From contig NZ_CP132938.1 in the NCBI RefSeq assembly GCF_040358255.1, forward strand, positions 1,860,001-1,924,000: a DNA stretch of 64,000 nucleotides. The letters are read 5' to 3'. The notes beneath the pieces were generated by a model that worked only from the letters and a program-made list of their open reading frames with translations, did no database searches and was not told the origin of the DNA. A program made the position numbers and the translations under genes. This stretch comes from Tunturibacter gelidoferens (GTDB lineage: Bacteria; Acidobacteriota; Terriglobia; Terriglobales; Acidobacteriaceae). Positions 1-8,119 of the stretch are shown piece after piece. How positions within the stretch are numbered: the first letter of the stretch is position 1; each line of letters begins with the position of its first letter.

Positions 1-1
1 T

Positions 2-148
2 AGTCGTCATGGTTCCCTGGAGCGAGTCGCCAACCGGAAGTGCCGGCTCCAGTTCCTGCTGGGACATGTCTCGGTTCAGACAACTGACCGATACCTCAGC
101 TGCAAGCAGCGGATTCGATCGGCGGTCAGTGATCGGATCGGAATCTAA
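2..148 (+). pseudogene. C-terminal remnant of a tyrosine recombinase/integrase
   Basis: The frame open from the window edge reads through LLGHVSVQTTDRYL and CKQRIRSAV to a TAA at 146-148. This is the C-terminal box of XerC/XerD-type integrases: the LGH motif carries the second catalytic His, and the Tyr of the RYL segment is the expected nucleophile. The residues before LLGH (LERVANRKCRLQF) do not look like the usual G-ELEQIQ stretch, so this copy may already be altered upstream, but most of the gene lies outside the window. It marks a place where mobile DNA once inserted. The family call is firm; calling it a remnant is an inference. Confidence 0.6.
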
Positions 149-315
149 CCAAATCCCGACCAATCGAGAACTTCGATCGTGAACTGATTTGCCGTCCTCA
201 CTTCATGAGAAGAACGATCAAGGTGGCGGCGGTCGCCAAATGAAGCAGGATATGCGCAGTGTTTGGGACCATTCCATTGCGCGCGGCAAGAAGAAATGCG
301 TTTTGCCGAACATGA

Positions 316-621
316 TTTGATAGCGAGCAGCTCGCTCCGGCTCAGGTCGGAAAAGATAAGGTACCCGAGTCGCCGCCCCGTGGGCACATCAATATTGGGG
401 TGGGAATGATTTGCTGGGTCAACAGTACAAGCAAGTATTGGGATGGAATGATGATGCCTGGGCTGTCTACTTTTTATATGGCGCCTAAGCCGCAGTGGAA
501 AGGAAACTTGCCGCCCGCGCCCGACTTTTTCATGCACCAGACGGAGGAAAATGGCCCTCGGTTAGACGCATACGCATTTGGTTCGAAAATGAAAGTGGCT
601 CTGGATCGTTTAAGTAGCTAA
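316..621 (+). pseudogene. Unrecognised ORF fragment, probably a decayed gene end
   Basis: An open frame runs from just after a TGA at 313-315 to the stop at 619-621. The only reasonable internal start is GTG 400, which would give 73 residues. The product contains aromatic and Met-rich stretches (WVNSTSKYWDGMMMPGL and FYMAPKPQW) and looks like a real folded protein rather than a shadow. The frame upstream of the GTG (LAPAQVGKDKVPE) also looks protein-like, which suggests a 5'-truncated gene. No family is recognised. It sits between the integrase remnant and the fucose locus. Confidence 0.3.
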
Positions 622-741
622 TAATCAGATGTTTACTGAGTATGTCCAGGATGACATGAGTCTTTTTTGGGGTTCGCAGGCCATAAAAGCGACTCGTTCC
701 TCTAATTGAGCTCTTTTCATTGGCTGCACTTGGAGACAGTG

Positions 742-1839
742 TCAGTCACCAAGCTGCAGAACCTCTCCGCTTTGCTCGCTGGAGCGGTAGAGCGCTTCCA
801 CCAGCGCCATGGTTTGAAAGGCGTCTTCGTAGTGGGTTGGGAGGCTGGATGTTGAGCCTTCGACGAAGGCCTGAAGGGCACCCATCGTCCCGATAAAGCC
901 GTCGGGAATGTTAGCTCCGGCAACTGGAAGTGCCTGCCAGCAGTCCTCAGTGCATCCCCGCTCGGCAAACTCGGCTGTGTCGGGAACCCCCATTGGGTAG
1001 TCCAGATTCAAGCCCATGCTGATGCGAGCCGCACCACGAGTACCTTCCCACTGGACGAAGCTGTGCTGATGCTTCTGGCCAAAGTTGTGGTGATGATTAC
1101 TCGCAACGAAAACCCGCATGTTGCCGCCGTAGTCCAGGATTGCGATGGTCTTGGTTGCGGCCAAGTTAGCTGTGTGAGGGTCGTTTACGGTTTTAGCGTA
1201 CACGCTATTTGGGTTTCCGAGCCAGGAACGAATCAGGTCGAAGTAGTGGATGCTGTGATACATAATCTCAACTCTTGGGGCGGTGGCGAGGAAGGTCCAG
1301 AGATCCCAGGGGGTATAGGTAGTGGTTTGAACCTGAAGATCATGGAGATCTCCCAGCAAACCTGCCCTTGCCAGGGCTGAGATAGCCAGATTGTTAGGGG
1401 AATAACGCAGGGAGAAGTTGACTGAGGCCGTGAGCCCCTTGGTCCGGCAAAGATAGCGAATGATGCGTGCTTCTTCGAGTGTCTCTCCCATAGGCTTCTG
1501 CATCAGGACAGCGGACCCATCAGGAATGTGAGGAAGGATATGCGATAGTTGCGAAGCAGGTACGGCGATGTCGTAGACGACATCATCGGGCGCGAACTGC
1601 ACGACACTGTCGATATTGTCAAAGGTGCGAGCGATGGCGTGACTCTTAGCCAGTAACTCTGCTCGTTCAAGACTCTGATCCATCAAACCTATGACCGAGA
1701 ACTTGCCTTTTTGGTACGCAGGCAGATGTGCGGACCGAACGATGCCTCCCGCCCCGATGATAACGATAGGGCGGCTGTGTTTGGGCATTGGCGGCGAAGC
1801 GTGCGCCTTAATCGCGGAAAGGACTGAGTCCTGGATCAT
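742..1839 (-). CDS. Gfo/Idh/MocA family oxidoreductase, candidate L-fucose dehydrogenase
   Basis: A 365-residue NAD(P)-dependent sugar oxidoreductase. The N-terminus has the Rossmann fingerprint (VIIGAGGIVRSAHLPAY) and the family EKP-like signature appears as MQKPMGETLEEA, with the Lys that binds cofactor and substrate. The C-terminal half is the alpha/beta substrate domain. ATG 1839 is chosen because it overlaps the TGA of the upstream permease gene (ATGA), so the two are translationally coupled; a longer open frame upstream is only a shadow of the permease. Every other step of the non-phosphorylative L-fucose pathway is encoded nearby but no typical fucose dehydrogenase is seen, so this enzyme is the best candidate to oxidise L-fucose to the lactone. 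The family is certain; the substrate is inferred. Confidence 0.85.
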   Translation of the reverse strand: MIQDSVLSAIKAHASPPMPKHSRPIVIIGAGGIVRSAHLPAYQKGKFSVIGLMDQSLERAELLAKSHAIARTFDNIDSVVQFAPDDVVYDIAVPASQLSHILPHIPDGSAVLMQKPMGETLEEARIIRYLCRTKGLTASVNFSLRYSPNNLAISALARAGLLGDLHDLQVQTTTYTPWDLWTFLATAPRVEIMYHSIHYFDLIRSWLGNPNSVYAKTVNDPHTANLAATKTIAILDYGGNMRVFVASNHHHNFGQKHQHSFVQWEGTRGAARISMGLNLDYPMGVPDTAEFAERGCTEDCWQALPVAGANIPDGFIGTMGALQAFVEGSTSSLPTHYEDAFQTMALVEALYRSSEQSGEVLQLGD

Positions 1840-3140
1840 GCTGTAGTCTCCACGGCGGGGGTCTGTGATGAGAACGCTGCAACTACTAGGTAGCAGACGG
1901 CGGGGACGAGATATGCAGCAGCCATGCTGCCGGAATATTCGGAGATGAGTCCCATAACGGGGGTCAAGATAGCGCCACCGAGGATGGCCATGACGATCAG
2001 TGATCCGGCGAGATTTGTCTCTTCTCCCATACCGCGAATGCCAATGGCAAAGATGGTGGGATACATGATCGACATAAAGAAGCTGGTCATAAGAATCGCG
2101 AACAGGCCATACCAGCCGGAGGCCAAGATCCCAATAGCCAATAGCAAAACGTTCAGGATGGCATAGGCCGTCATAAGCTTTGCGGGAGCTAGCCATTGCA
2201 TGATATACGCCGAGCCGAACCTGCCGATGCCGAAGGCTACAAGGGTTCCAGTCAACAGAAGTCCGGCGGTGCGCTCTGAGACGTGGGTGTACTCCTGGGC
2301 GTATGGGATGAAGTAACTCCATGTACCAACTTGCGCGCCCACGTAGAAAAACTGCGCGACGATGGCGTACATCAGCAGACGATGACGAAACAGTCGTTTC
2401 CACGAACCGGATAACGGAGCGGCGGCTTCAATTACTCGTGGGATGCGGGGAAAATGGGTGACAGCAATCAGAGTTGCCCAGGCCAGAGCGATGACACCAA
2501 GCACTAAGTATGGAGTGACGACTCGCTGGGTTTCGTGATGGAGATAGGCAACGTATGTGCCGCTGCTGAGCATGGATGCTTTTTGCGCTGGTGTCAACTC
2601 GATCCCGGAAAAGATGAAACGTGTCCCGATAAGGACGCCGCTGATTGCACCAATAGGATTGAAAGCCTGTGAAAAATTCAGTCGGCGCTCTGCGCTGGTG
2701 GCTGGACCTAGCTGCGCGATGAAGGGATTGGCTGCAGTCTCCAGAAAGGCGAGGCCACTTGCCACGATGAAGAGTGCGCTGAGAAAGAAGGCATAGCTGC
2801 TGGTCATGGCCGCAGGCCAGAAGAGCATACAACCCAGACCGAAACATAGGAGGCCAGTGATAAAACCCGATTTGTAACCGTATCGTTTGATGAGCAATCC
2901 AGCAGGCAGGGCAAGAAGAAAGTAGCCAAGATAGAAAGCGGATTGCACCAACCCAGCTTGGAATCGGCTTATGGCGAACGACTTCATAAACTGGCGAATC
3001 AGAACGTCATTCAGATTGTTGGGGACACCCCAGAGAAAGAACAGGCCGGTAGCCAAAATAAAGGGGCGCATGAGGCCTTTTGGAAGAAAGGACGAGATCT
3101 CGCTGGTCTCTGCGGTCCGTAAAGGGAGAGAAGGATGCAT
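1836..3140 (-). CDS. fucP: MFS sugar permease, FucP-type L-fucose:H+ symporter
   Basis: A 434-residue, 12-helix inner-membrane transporter of the FucP branch of the major facilitator superfamily. Family marks include FILATGLFFLWGVPNNLNDV in helix 1, QFMKSF with QAGLVQSAFYLGYF in helix 2, and the ETAANPFIAQLG segment in the middle of the N-half. The start ATG at 3138-3140 overlaps the lactonase stop by one base, and the stop overlaps the next gene's start by four. It lies inside an L-fucose catabolic operon, which supports fucose as substrate; related permeases carry other 6-deoxy or amino sugars, so substrate is inferred from context. Confidence 0.88.
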   Translation of the reverse strand: MHPSLPLRTAETSEISSFLPKGLMRPFILATGLFFLWGVPNNLNDVLIRQFMKSFAISRFQAGLVQSAFYLGYFLLALPAGLLIKRYGYKSGFITGLLCFGLGCMLFWPAAMTSSYAFFLSALFIVASGLAFLETAANPFIAQLGPATSAERRLNFSQAFNPIGAISGVLIGTRFIFSGIELTPAQKASMLSSGTYVAYLHHETQRVVTPYLVLGVIALAWATLIAVTHFPRIPRVIEAAAPLSGSWKRLFRHRLLMYAIVAQFFYVGAQVGTWSYFIPYAQEYTHVSERTAGLLLTGTLVAFGIGRFGSAYIMQWLAPAKLMTAYAILNVLLLAIGILASGWYGLFAILMTSFFMSIMYPTIFAIGIRGMGEETNLAGSLIVMAILGGAILTPVMGLISEYSGSMAAAYLVPAVCYLVVAAFSSQTPAVETTA

Positions 3141-3976
3141 CAGGCGCTTGCTCCGGAGAGTCGATAGACACGGGTTGCTGTTTCACCGAGAATGGAGGCC
3201 TGCTCGGAAGGGGAGAGCGATGCTGTCCACCCTTCGACAATATGCCACCATTCCGAGTAGCTGCTACCGACGGTGCAGACAGGCCAATCTGTTCCAATCA
3301 TCAGACGCTCTGGGCCAAAGCTCTCAAGCACCACATCGAAATAAGGCCGTAGCAACTCCGGGGTCCACGTCGCTGGGTTCGCCTCTGTGACGAGTCCAGA
3401 TACCTTGCAGGTGACGTTTGGTCGTTGGGCCAGTTCGCGGACATTGCGACTCCAGAGATCTATTTCATGCCGCGCAATGGCAGGTTTGCCCATGTGGTCG
3501 AGAACGAAGCTATGAGCAGGAAACTGATCGACGAACGCAATGCCCTCGGGAAGCTGATGAGCATAGACCAGAAGATCGTAGACAAGGCCGGTCCCTGCGA
3601 GCTGATGAATTCCTCTCTGGAAGTCAACGCTTGTTAGAAACTGAGAAGGTTCGGCCTGAACGACGTGGCGCAAGCCCTTCAGTAGAGGATTCTGCCTCAG
3701 ATCGTCAAGAATCGAAGGGAAGTCTTTTGCCGCGATCGGCGCCCATCCGATAACACCGAGGATAGGGGCCTCCTGCGCCATTTCGAGGAGCCATTGCGTC
3801 TCTTCGAGGCTTTGGCGTGCCTGGACCGCGACGCTTCCATCCACTTTTGCCTCGATAAGCTGCGAGCGAAGCTCCGAATTCAGAAAGTCGCGGCGGAGGT
3901 CTGACATCTCATCCGAGATCCAGTCGTACTCAGCCGGGTCGTATCTCCAGAGATGGTGATGACTATCGATACGCAA
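3140..3976 (-). CDS. Amidohydrolase family L-fuconolactonase
   Basis: A 278-residue TIM-barrel metal-dependent hydrolase of the COG3618/amidohydrolase-2 type. It opens with the metal-binding HHHLW motif at residues 6-10 and has the barrel strand motifs GVIGWAP, LDHMGKP and IGTDWPVC, the last with the conserved catalytic Asp near the C-terminus. It would open L-fucono-1,5-lactone to L-fuconate. It is the first gene of the minus-strand fucose operon, transcribed from the 3977-4199 intergenic region, and is joined to the permease gene by a one-base overlap. The related family includes rhamnono- and galactonolactonases; the neighbouring fuconate dehydratase favours fucose. Confidence 0.87.
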   Translation of the reverse strand: MRIDSHHHLWRYDPAEYDWISDEMSDLRRDFLNSELRSQLIEAKVDGSVAVQARQSLEETQWLLEMAQEAPILGVIGWAPIAAKDFPSILDDLRQNPLLKGLRHVVQAEPSQFLTSVDFQRGIHQLAGTGLVYDLLVYAHQLPEGIAFVDQFPAHSFVLDHMGKPAIARHEIDLWSRNVRELAQRPNVTCKVSGLVTEANPATWTPELLRPYFDVVLESFGPERLMIGTDWPVCTVGSSYSEWWHIVEGWTASLSPSEQASILGETATRVYRLSGASA

Positions 3977-4040
3977 AGTGATGACTCCGTTAAGGTGCCA
4001 AGTTTCAGCGCCTCGATCTCTGGACGAACTCAGGCGCAGG

Positions 4041-4097
4041 CCAGAATATCATTTACTAGTAAAAACAATTTTCCGCATATAATATTGCGTATTCTGG
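4041..4097. promoter_or_regulatory. Divergent control region with palindromes between the fucose operons
   Basis: The 223-bp gap between the two fucose operons contains a perfect 12-bp palindrome TTTACTAGTAAA at 4052-4063, flanked by an 8-bp inverted pair CCAGAATA (4041-4048) and TATTCTGG (4090-4097). A good -10-like box (TATAAT) lies at about 4077-4082. The symmetric layout between two divergent catabolic operons, with an IclR gene at the end of one, makes this the likely binding site of that regulator. The sites are seen; the factor is inferred. Confidence 0.45.
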
Positions 4098-4199
4098 TCT
4101 CTGCTGTATATAACGAGAACGCTGTAGTTTGAAAAGCCTTTATCCTGCGAACAGTAATGATGATCTGACGTCAGGAGTCGAATTGAATCAGAGGAGCTC

Positions 4200-5048
4200 A
4201 TGAAAGTAGTAACGTTTGCGCAAGGAAACAGTATGCCTCGGCCCGGCGTGCTTGAGTCAAAAAAGGTGTACGACATCACGGAATATGGCTTTCGCAGCAC
4301 GCTGGAGTTGATTGAGGGCGATGCAGATGCACTCAAGGCTATCCGCGGCGCCACGAGTAGCAACGCGTCATATGCACTTGACGAGATCCATCTGTTAGCT
4401 CCTATCCAACGGCCACCGCGCATCTTTGCTGTTGGCCTAAACTATCAGGAGCACGCCGCTGAATCGAAGATGACGGTACACGTGGTCCCGACGGTCTTTA
4501 TGAAGCTCTCGTCATCGGTGACAGGACCGGATACCGAGGTGATCCTGCCGAAGAACTCTGCGCAGCCTGATTATGAAGCAGAGCTTGCTGTAGTAATCGG
4601 CAAGCCCGGATATCGCATTGCTGCGCGTGACTGGGAAAAACATGTTTTCGGCTACACGATTGTGAATGATGTCAGCGCGCGCGACGTGCAGCTTGCGACC
4701 TCGCAGTGGACGCTGGGGAAAAGCTTTCCTACCTTCACTCCGTTAGGACCTGCAGTGGTTACACGCGATGAGATTGCCGATCCTCATGCGCTCGATATAC
4801 AGCTTGCGATTGACGGGGAGGTGCTACAGAACTCCAATACGAAGAACCTGATCTTCCGTATCCCTCAGCTCATTGAACACATCTCTTCGCTCACTCCACT
4901 CGAAGCTGGCGACATTATCAGCACAGGAACTCCGCAGGGAGTGGGTCTCGGACGCACTCCGCAGCGCTGGCTGCGCGATAACGAAGAGATCGTAATTACG
5001 ATTGCAGGGCTGGGCAAGCTTCGTAACAGGACGCGAGCCGAGGCTTAA
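4200..5048 (+). CDS. FAH-family 2,4-diketo-3-deoxy-L-fuconate hydrolase
   Basis: A 282-residue fumarylacetoacetate hydrolase-fold enzyme. The catalytic domain (from about residue 75) shows FAVGLNYQEHAAE, the metal ligands in PDYEAELAVVIGK, VNDVSARDVQ, and the C-terminal GDIISTGTPQGVG. In the non-phosphorylative 6-deoxyhexose route this fold splits 2,4-diketo-3-deoxy-L-fuconate into pyruvate and L-lactate. The start ATG has a GAGGAG ribosome site at 4191-4196. It is the first gene of the plus-strand fucose operon and lies 27 bp before the SDR gene. Other FAH enzymes act on related diketo acids, so the exact substrate rests on context. Confidence 0.86.
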   Translation: MKVVTFAQGNSMPRPGVLESKKVYDITEYGFRSTLELIEGDADALKAIRGATSSNASYALDEIHLLAPIQRPPRIFAVGLNYQEHAAESKMTVHVVPTVFMKLSSSVTGPDTEVILPKNSAQPDYEAELAVVIGKPGYRIAARDWEKHVFGYTIVNDVSARDVQLATSQWTLGKSFPTFTPLGPAVVTRDEIADPHALDIQLAIDGEVLQNSNTKNLIFRIPQLIEHISSLTPLEAGDIISTGTPQGVGLGRTPQRWLRDNEEIVITIAGLGKLRNRTRAEA

Positions 5049-5075
5049 TCCATCACCACACGTGGAGGAGACAAC

Positions 5076-5825
5076 GTGGCAGAAGCATTTGGGCTGAATA
5101 AAAAATCAGCGTTGGTGACTGGCGGAGCAAGCGGCATTGGAGCCGCGACCTGCCGCGAACTGGACCGTGCAGGCGCAGAAGTGGTGGTTGCAGATCTCAA
5201 CTTCGAGGCGGCTAAGTCGCTTGCTGACCAGCTGAAGCAGGGAACAGCACTGCAGATCGATGTCACCGATGAGGCCAGCGTGAAAGCCGCTGCTGCTAGT
5301 TTGCCGAGGCTCGACATTCTGGTGAACAACGCAGGCATCGGGAATGTAGGAACTGTCGCAGAGGTGAGCTACGAGGATTTTGACCGATTAATGAAGGTAA
5401 ATGTCTACTCCATTTTTCTTGTGACGCAGGCGATGTTGCCTCTAATTCTGCAAGCTCATGGAAGCATTGTGAATATCGGTTCGGTCGCTGGAATGGTTGG
5501 GGTAAAGCAACGTTTTGCGTACTGCGCGAGCAAGGGAGCGGTGCTGGCAATGACGCGACAGCTTGCAGTGGATTACCCGAAGGAGTTGCGGGTGAATGCT
5601 GTTGCTCCGGGAACTGTGCAAACACCATTCGTCGAAGGCTATCTGGAGAAGTATCACGCACACGAAAAAGAGAAGGTTCGTGAGCAACTCGTGTCTCGTC
5701 AACCGATCGGCCGCCTAGGCACTCCTGAGGATGTGGCGTCCCTTGTGCGCTATCTCTGTTCGGAAGAAGCCGGGTTTATCAACGGTGCCGTCGTTGCAAT
5801 CGATGGAGGGTGGACAGCAGCATGA
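5076..5825 (+). CDS. SDR-family 2-keto-3-deoxy-L-fuconate dehydrogenase
   Basis: A 249-residue classical short-chain dehydrogenase. It has the cofactor motif TGGASGIGAAT near residue 15, an Asp after the second strand (VVADLN) typical of NAD preference, NNAGIGN, and the catalytic YCASKGA (Tyr-x3-Lys). It would oxidise the 4-hydroxyl of 2-keto-3-deoxy-L-fuconate. The start is GTG, preceded by GGAGGAG at 5062-5068. Its TGA overlaps the ATG of the fuconate dehydratase gene, so the two are coupled. The family is certain; the role is from operon context. Confidence 0.87.
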   Translation: MAEAFGLNKKSALVTGGASGIGAATCRELDRAGAEVVVADLNFEAAKSLADQLKQGTALQIDVTDEASVKAAAASLPRLDILVNNAGIGNVGTVAEVSYEDFDRLMKVNVYSIFLVTQAMLPLILQAHGSIVNIGSVAGMVGVKQRFAYCASKGAVLAMTRQLAVDYPKELRVNAVAPGTVQTPFVEGYLEKYHAHEKEKVREQLVSRQPIGRLGTPEDVASLVRYLCSEEAGFINGAVVAIDGGWTAA

Positions 5826-7180
5826 ACGTCAGCGATCCTCGTATTACTCAGGTCCACACAATTGATCTTCGCTTTCCTACTTCGAAGTACAGCATCGGCT
5901 CTGACGCGGTCAATAAAGATCCAGACTACTCCGCTGCTTATTGCATTCTGGAGATGGACAGCGGTCTTCGTGGACATGGTCTCACGTTCACGCTTGGCCG
6001 AGGAACGGAACTGTGCGTTACAGCGATCGAATATCTTTCGCGCTTTGTCGTTGGACGTCGTTTGAGCGAGATTACGGAGAACTTCGCGGCGTTTTCCCGT
6101 CAACTGCTCGAAGATAGCCAGTTCCGTTGGCTTGGACCAGAGAAGGGTGTTATTCATCTGGCTGCTGCTGCCGTGATCAATGCGGTGTGGGATCTTTACG
6201 CCAAGGTGGAAGAGAAACCGCTTTGGTTATTGCTCGCAGATATGACGCCAGAGCAGATCGTATCTACCATTGACTTCCGTTATATCGATGATGCTCTTTC
6301 GCCAGATGAGGCACTCGAGATTCTTCGCGCGGCGAAGCAGACGATGCCTGGTCGTTTGAAGCTGCTCCGCACGCAAGGCTATCAGGCCTATACGACCTCT
6401 GTGGGCTGGTTCGGGTTTAGTGATGAGAAGATTTGTCGACTTGCGCAAGAAGCACTGGCTGACGGATGGACCTACTTCAAACTGAAAGTCGGAGGAGATC
6501 CCGAAGACGATCTTCGCCGTGGCCGCATAGTACGAGAGGCGATCGGTTGGCAAAACCGCTTGATGCTCGATGCCAATCAGAAGTGGGGAGTAGAAGAGTC
6601 CATCACACGCATTCGCGCTTTGCAGGAGCTCCAACCGTGGTGGATGGAGGAACCAACTAGCCCTGACGACATTCTTGGGCACGCACGGATTCGCCGCGAG
6701 ACAAAGCCCACACGTATTGCGACTGGCGAGCATTGCCACAACAAGGTAATGTTCAAACAGTTGATGCAGGCAGAAGCGATTGACGTATGTCAGATCGACA
6801 GCTGTCGCGTGGCGGGCGTGAATGAAAACCTGGCAATCATTCTGATGGCCAAGAAGTTCGGCGTTCCGGTCTGTCCACATGCCGGAGGCGTTGGGCTTTG
6901 CGAGTATGTGCAGCATCTCTCGGCGTTTGATTTTCTGTACGTTTCAGAAACGATGGAGGACCGGGTCATTGAGTTTGTCGACCATCTGCACGAACACTTC
7001 GTGACCCCGGTCGATGTAAGGAGTGGACGATATTATTTGCCGGAGGTGCCAGGCTACAGCATTGAGATCAAGCCGGAGTCGCTCCAGACGTATGCGTTTC
7101 CTCATGGAATCTATTGGTCATCGGAGGAGGGCTGGCCACTCGGCAAAGTGATGGCGGCACGTCAGGCTGTTCGGCGGTAG
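5822..7180 (+). CDS. fucD: L-fuconate dehydratase (enolase superfamily)
   Basis: A 452-residue mandelate-racemase subgroup enolase that dehydrates L-fuconate to 2-keto-3-deoxy-L-fuconate. Visible residues are the KLKVGG strand Lys pair, the metal Asp in MLDANQKW, Glu in WMEEPTSP, the TGEH segment, and the general-base His in CPHAGGVGL. The N-terminus (DLRFPTSKYSIGSDAVNKDP) is typical for fuconate dehydratases and longer than in rhamnonate dehydratases. ATG 5822 is chosen because it forms an ATGA overlap with the SDR stop; the frame opens slightly upstream but without a better start. It is the most diagnostic gene of the locus. Confidence 0.92.
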   Translation: MNVSDPRITQVHTIDLRFPTSKYSIGSDAVNKDPDYSAAYCILEMDSGLRGHGLTFTLGRGTELCVTAIEYLSRFVVGRRLSEITENFAAFSRQLLEDSQFRWLGPEKGVIHLAAAAVINAVWDLYAKVEEKPLWLLLADMTPEQIVSTIDFRYIDDALSPDEALEILRAAKQTMPGRLKLLRTQGYQAYTTSVGWFGFSDEKICRLAQEALADGWTYFKLKVGGDPEDDLRRGRIVREAIGWQNRLMLDANQKWGVEESITRIRALQELQPWWMEEPTSPDDILGHARIRRETKPTRIATGEHCHNKVMFKQLMQAEAIDVCQIDSCRVAGVNENLAIILMAKKFGVPVCPHAGGVGLCEYVQHLSAFDFLYVSETMEDRVIEFVDHLHEHFVTPVDVRSGRYYLPEVPGYSIEIKPESLQTYAFPHGIYWSSEEGWPLGKVMAARQAVRR

Positions 7181-7227
7181 GCTGCAAAGGCATCTGCTAT
7201 TCTGAGTTCGCCTCTCGACCCTTCAAT

Positions 7228-8028
7228 ATGGCATCCAGAAAAACCGTGAAGACCGCTTCTAAACCGGCCAAGAATACTTATGCTACGCCAGCTCTGGAAA
7301 AGGGGCTGGATGTCATTGAACTGCTCGCTCACCATCCGGGTGCCCTGAGCAAAAGCGACATCTCACGCCATCTTAATCGCACAGTGTCTGAGATATTCCG
7401 CATGCTGGTGTGTCTGGAAAAGCGAGGATACATTGCACAGACCGACGGCGATCGCTACGCGCTGACGTTGAAGCTTTTCTCGCTGGTACAGGAGCATCCG
7501 CCGACGGAGAGGCTAATCACCGAAGCTCTGCCAGTGATCCATCGTGTCACGCAACAAATGGATCAATCGTGCCACATAGGCATCATTGAAGGTGCTCAGG
7601 TTACGATTCTTGCGCAGGTGAATGCGCCGACGCCGGTGGGGTTTTACGTCAAACTCGGCTCGACGGTGGACCTGATGGAAGCAGCGTCTGGTTACGTAAT
7701 TCTTGCCCACCTTGGAGACGAAGAGCTTGAGCGCACTCTGACCGAATGGAAGAGCACCACGGGTAAAAAGGTTCCCGAAGATCTAAAGAAACACCTGTCC
7801 CGCATTCGGCGGCAGGGGCATGAGACACAACCGAGCTATTTGGTCCGTGGTGTTGTCAACATCAGCTGTCCAATCTTTGATGAGCGTGCCTCGGCCATCG
7901 GAGCTCTGACGGTTCCTTACATTCAATACAACGAGTCCAAGATAGGTCTTGCCGAAGGAAGTAAGATCCTGAAGCAGGCCTGCCTGGAGATTACTCATGC
8001 TATCGGCGGGAGACTGCCCGTGAATTGA
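7228..8028 (+). CDS. IclR-family transcriptional regulator of the fucose locus
   Basis: A 266-residue IclR regulator. A winged helix-turn-helix covers about residues 20-80 (ALEKGLDVIELLAHHPG, then SKSDISRHLNRTVSEIFRML) and the GAF-like effector domain follows. ATG 7228 gives a Lys/Ser-rich N-terminus typical of the family; the frame continues upstream into the dehydratase gene, but those residues do not fit. It lies 47 bp after fucD in the same orientation and probably controls the divergent fucose promoters at 4.0-4.2 kb. The effector is unknown, perhaps a pathway intermediate. Confidence 0.9.
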   Translation: MASRKTVKTASKPAKNTYATPALEKGLDVIELLAHHPGALSKSDISRHLNRTVSEIFRMLVCLEKRGYIAQTDGDRYALTLKLFSLVQEHPPTERLITEALPVIHRVTQQMDQSCHIGIIEGAQVTILAQVNAPTPVGFYVKLGSTVDLMEAASGYVILAHLGDEELERTLTEWKSTTGKKVPEDLKKHLSRIRRQGHETQPSYLVRGVVNISCPIFDERASAIGALTVPYIQYNESKIGLAEGSKILKQACLEITHAIGGRLPVN

Positions 8029-8119
8029 AAGTCCGAAGAGACGACGAAGGTCATCGCTTGAACAAGTCCAAAACCAACCCGCACCGCTCTTTAAATCCCA
8101 CATTGCATGCTCAACGTCT

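Noticed and set aside
145..537. 130-residue minus-strand ORF at the left edge
   Set aside because: Arg/His/Ser-rich composition typical of a shadow frame, no family signature, and it overlaps the plus-strand fragment.
1840..2403. Open frame extending the Gfo/Idh protein N-terminally by about 190 residues
   Set aside because: The extension is Arg/His-rich, lies fully inside the permease gene in another frame, and precedes a proper Rossmann start at ATG 1839 with an ATGA overlap.
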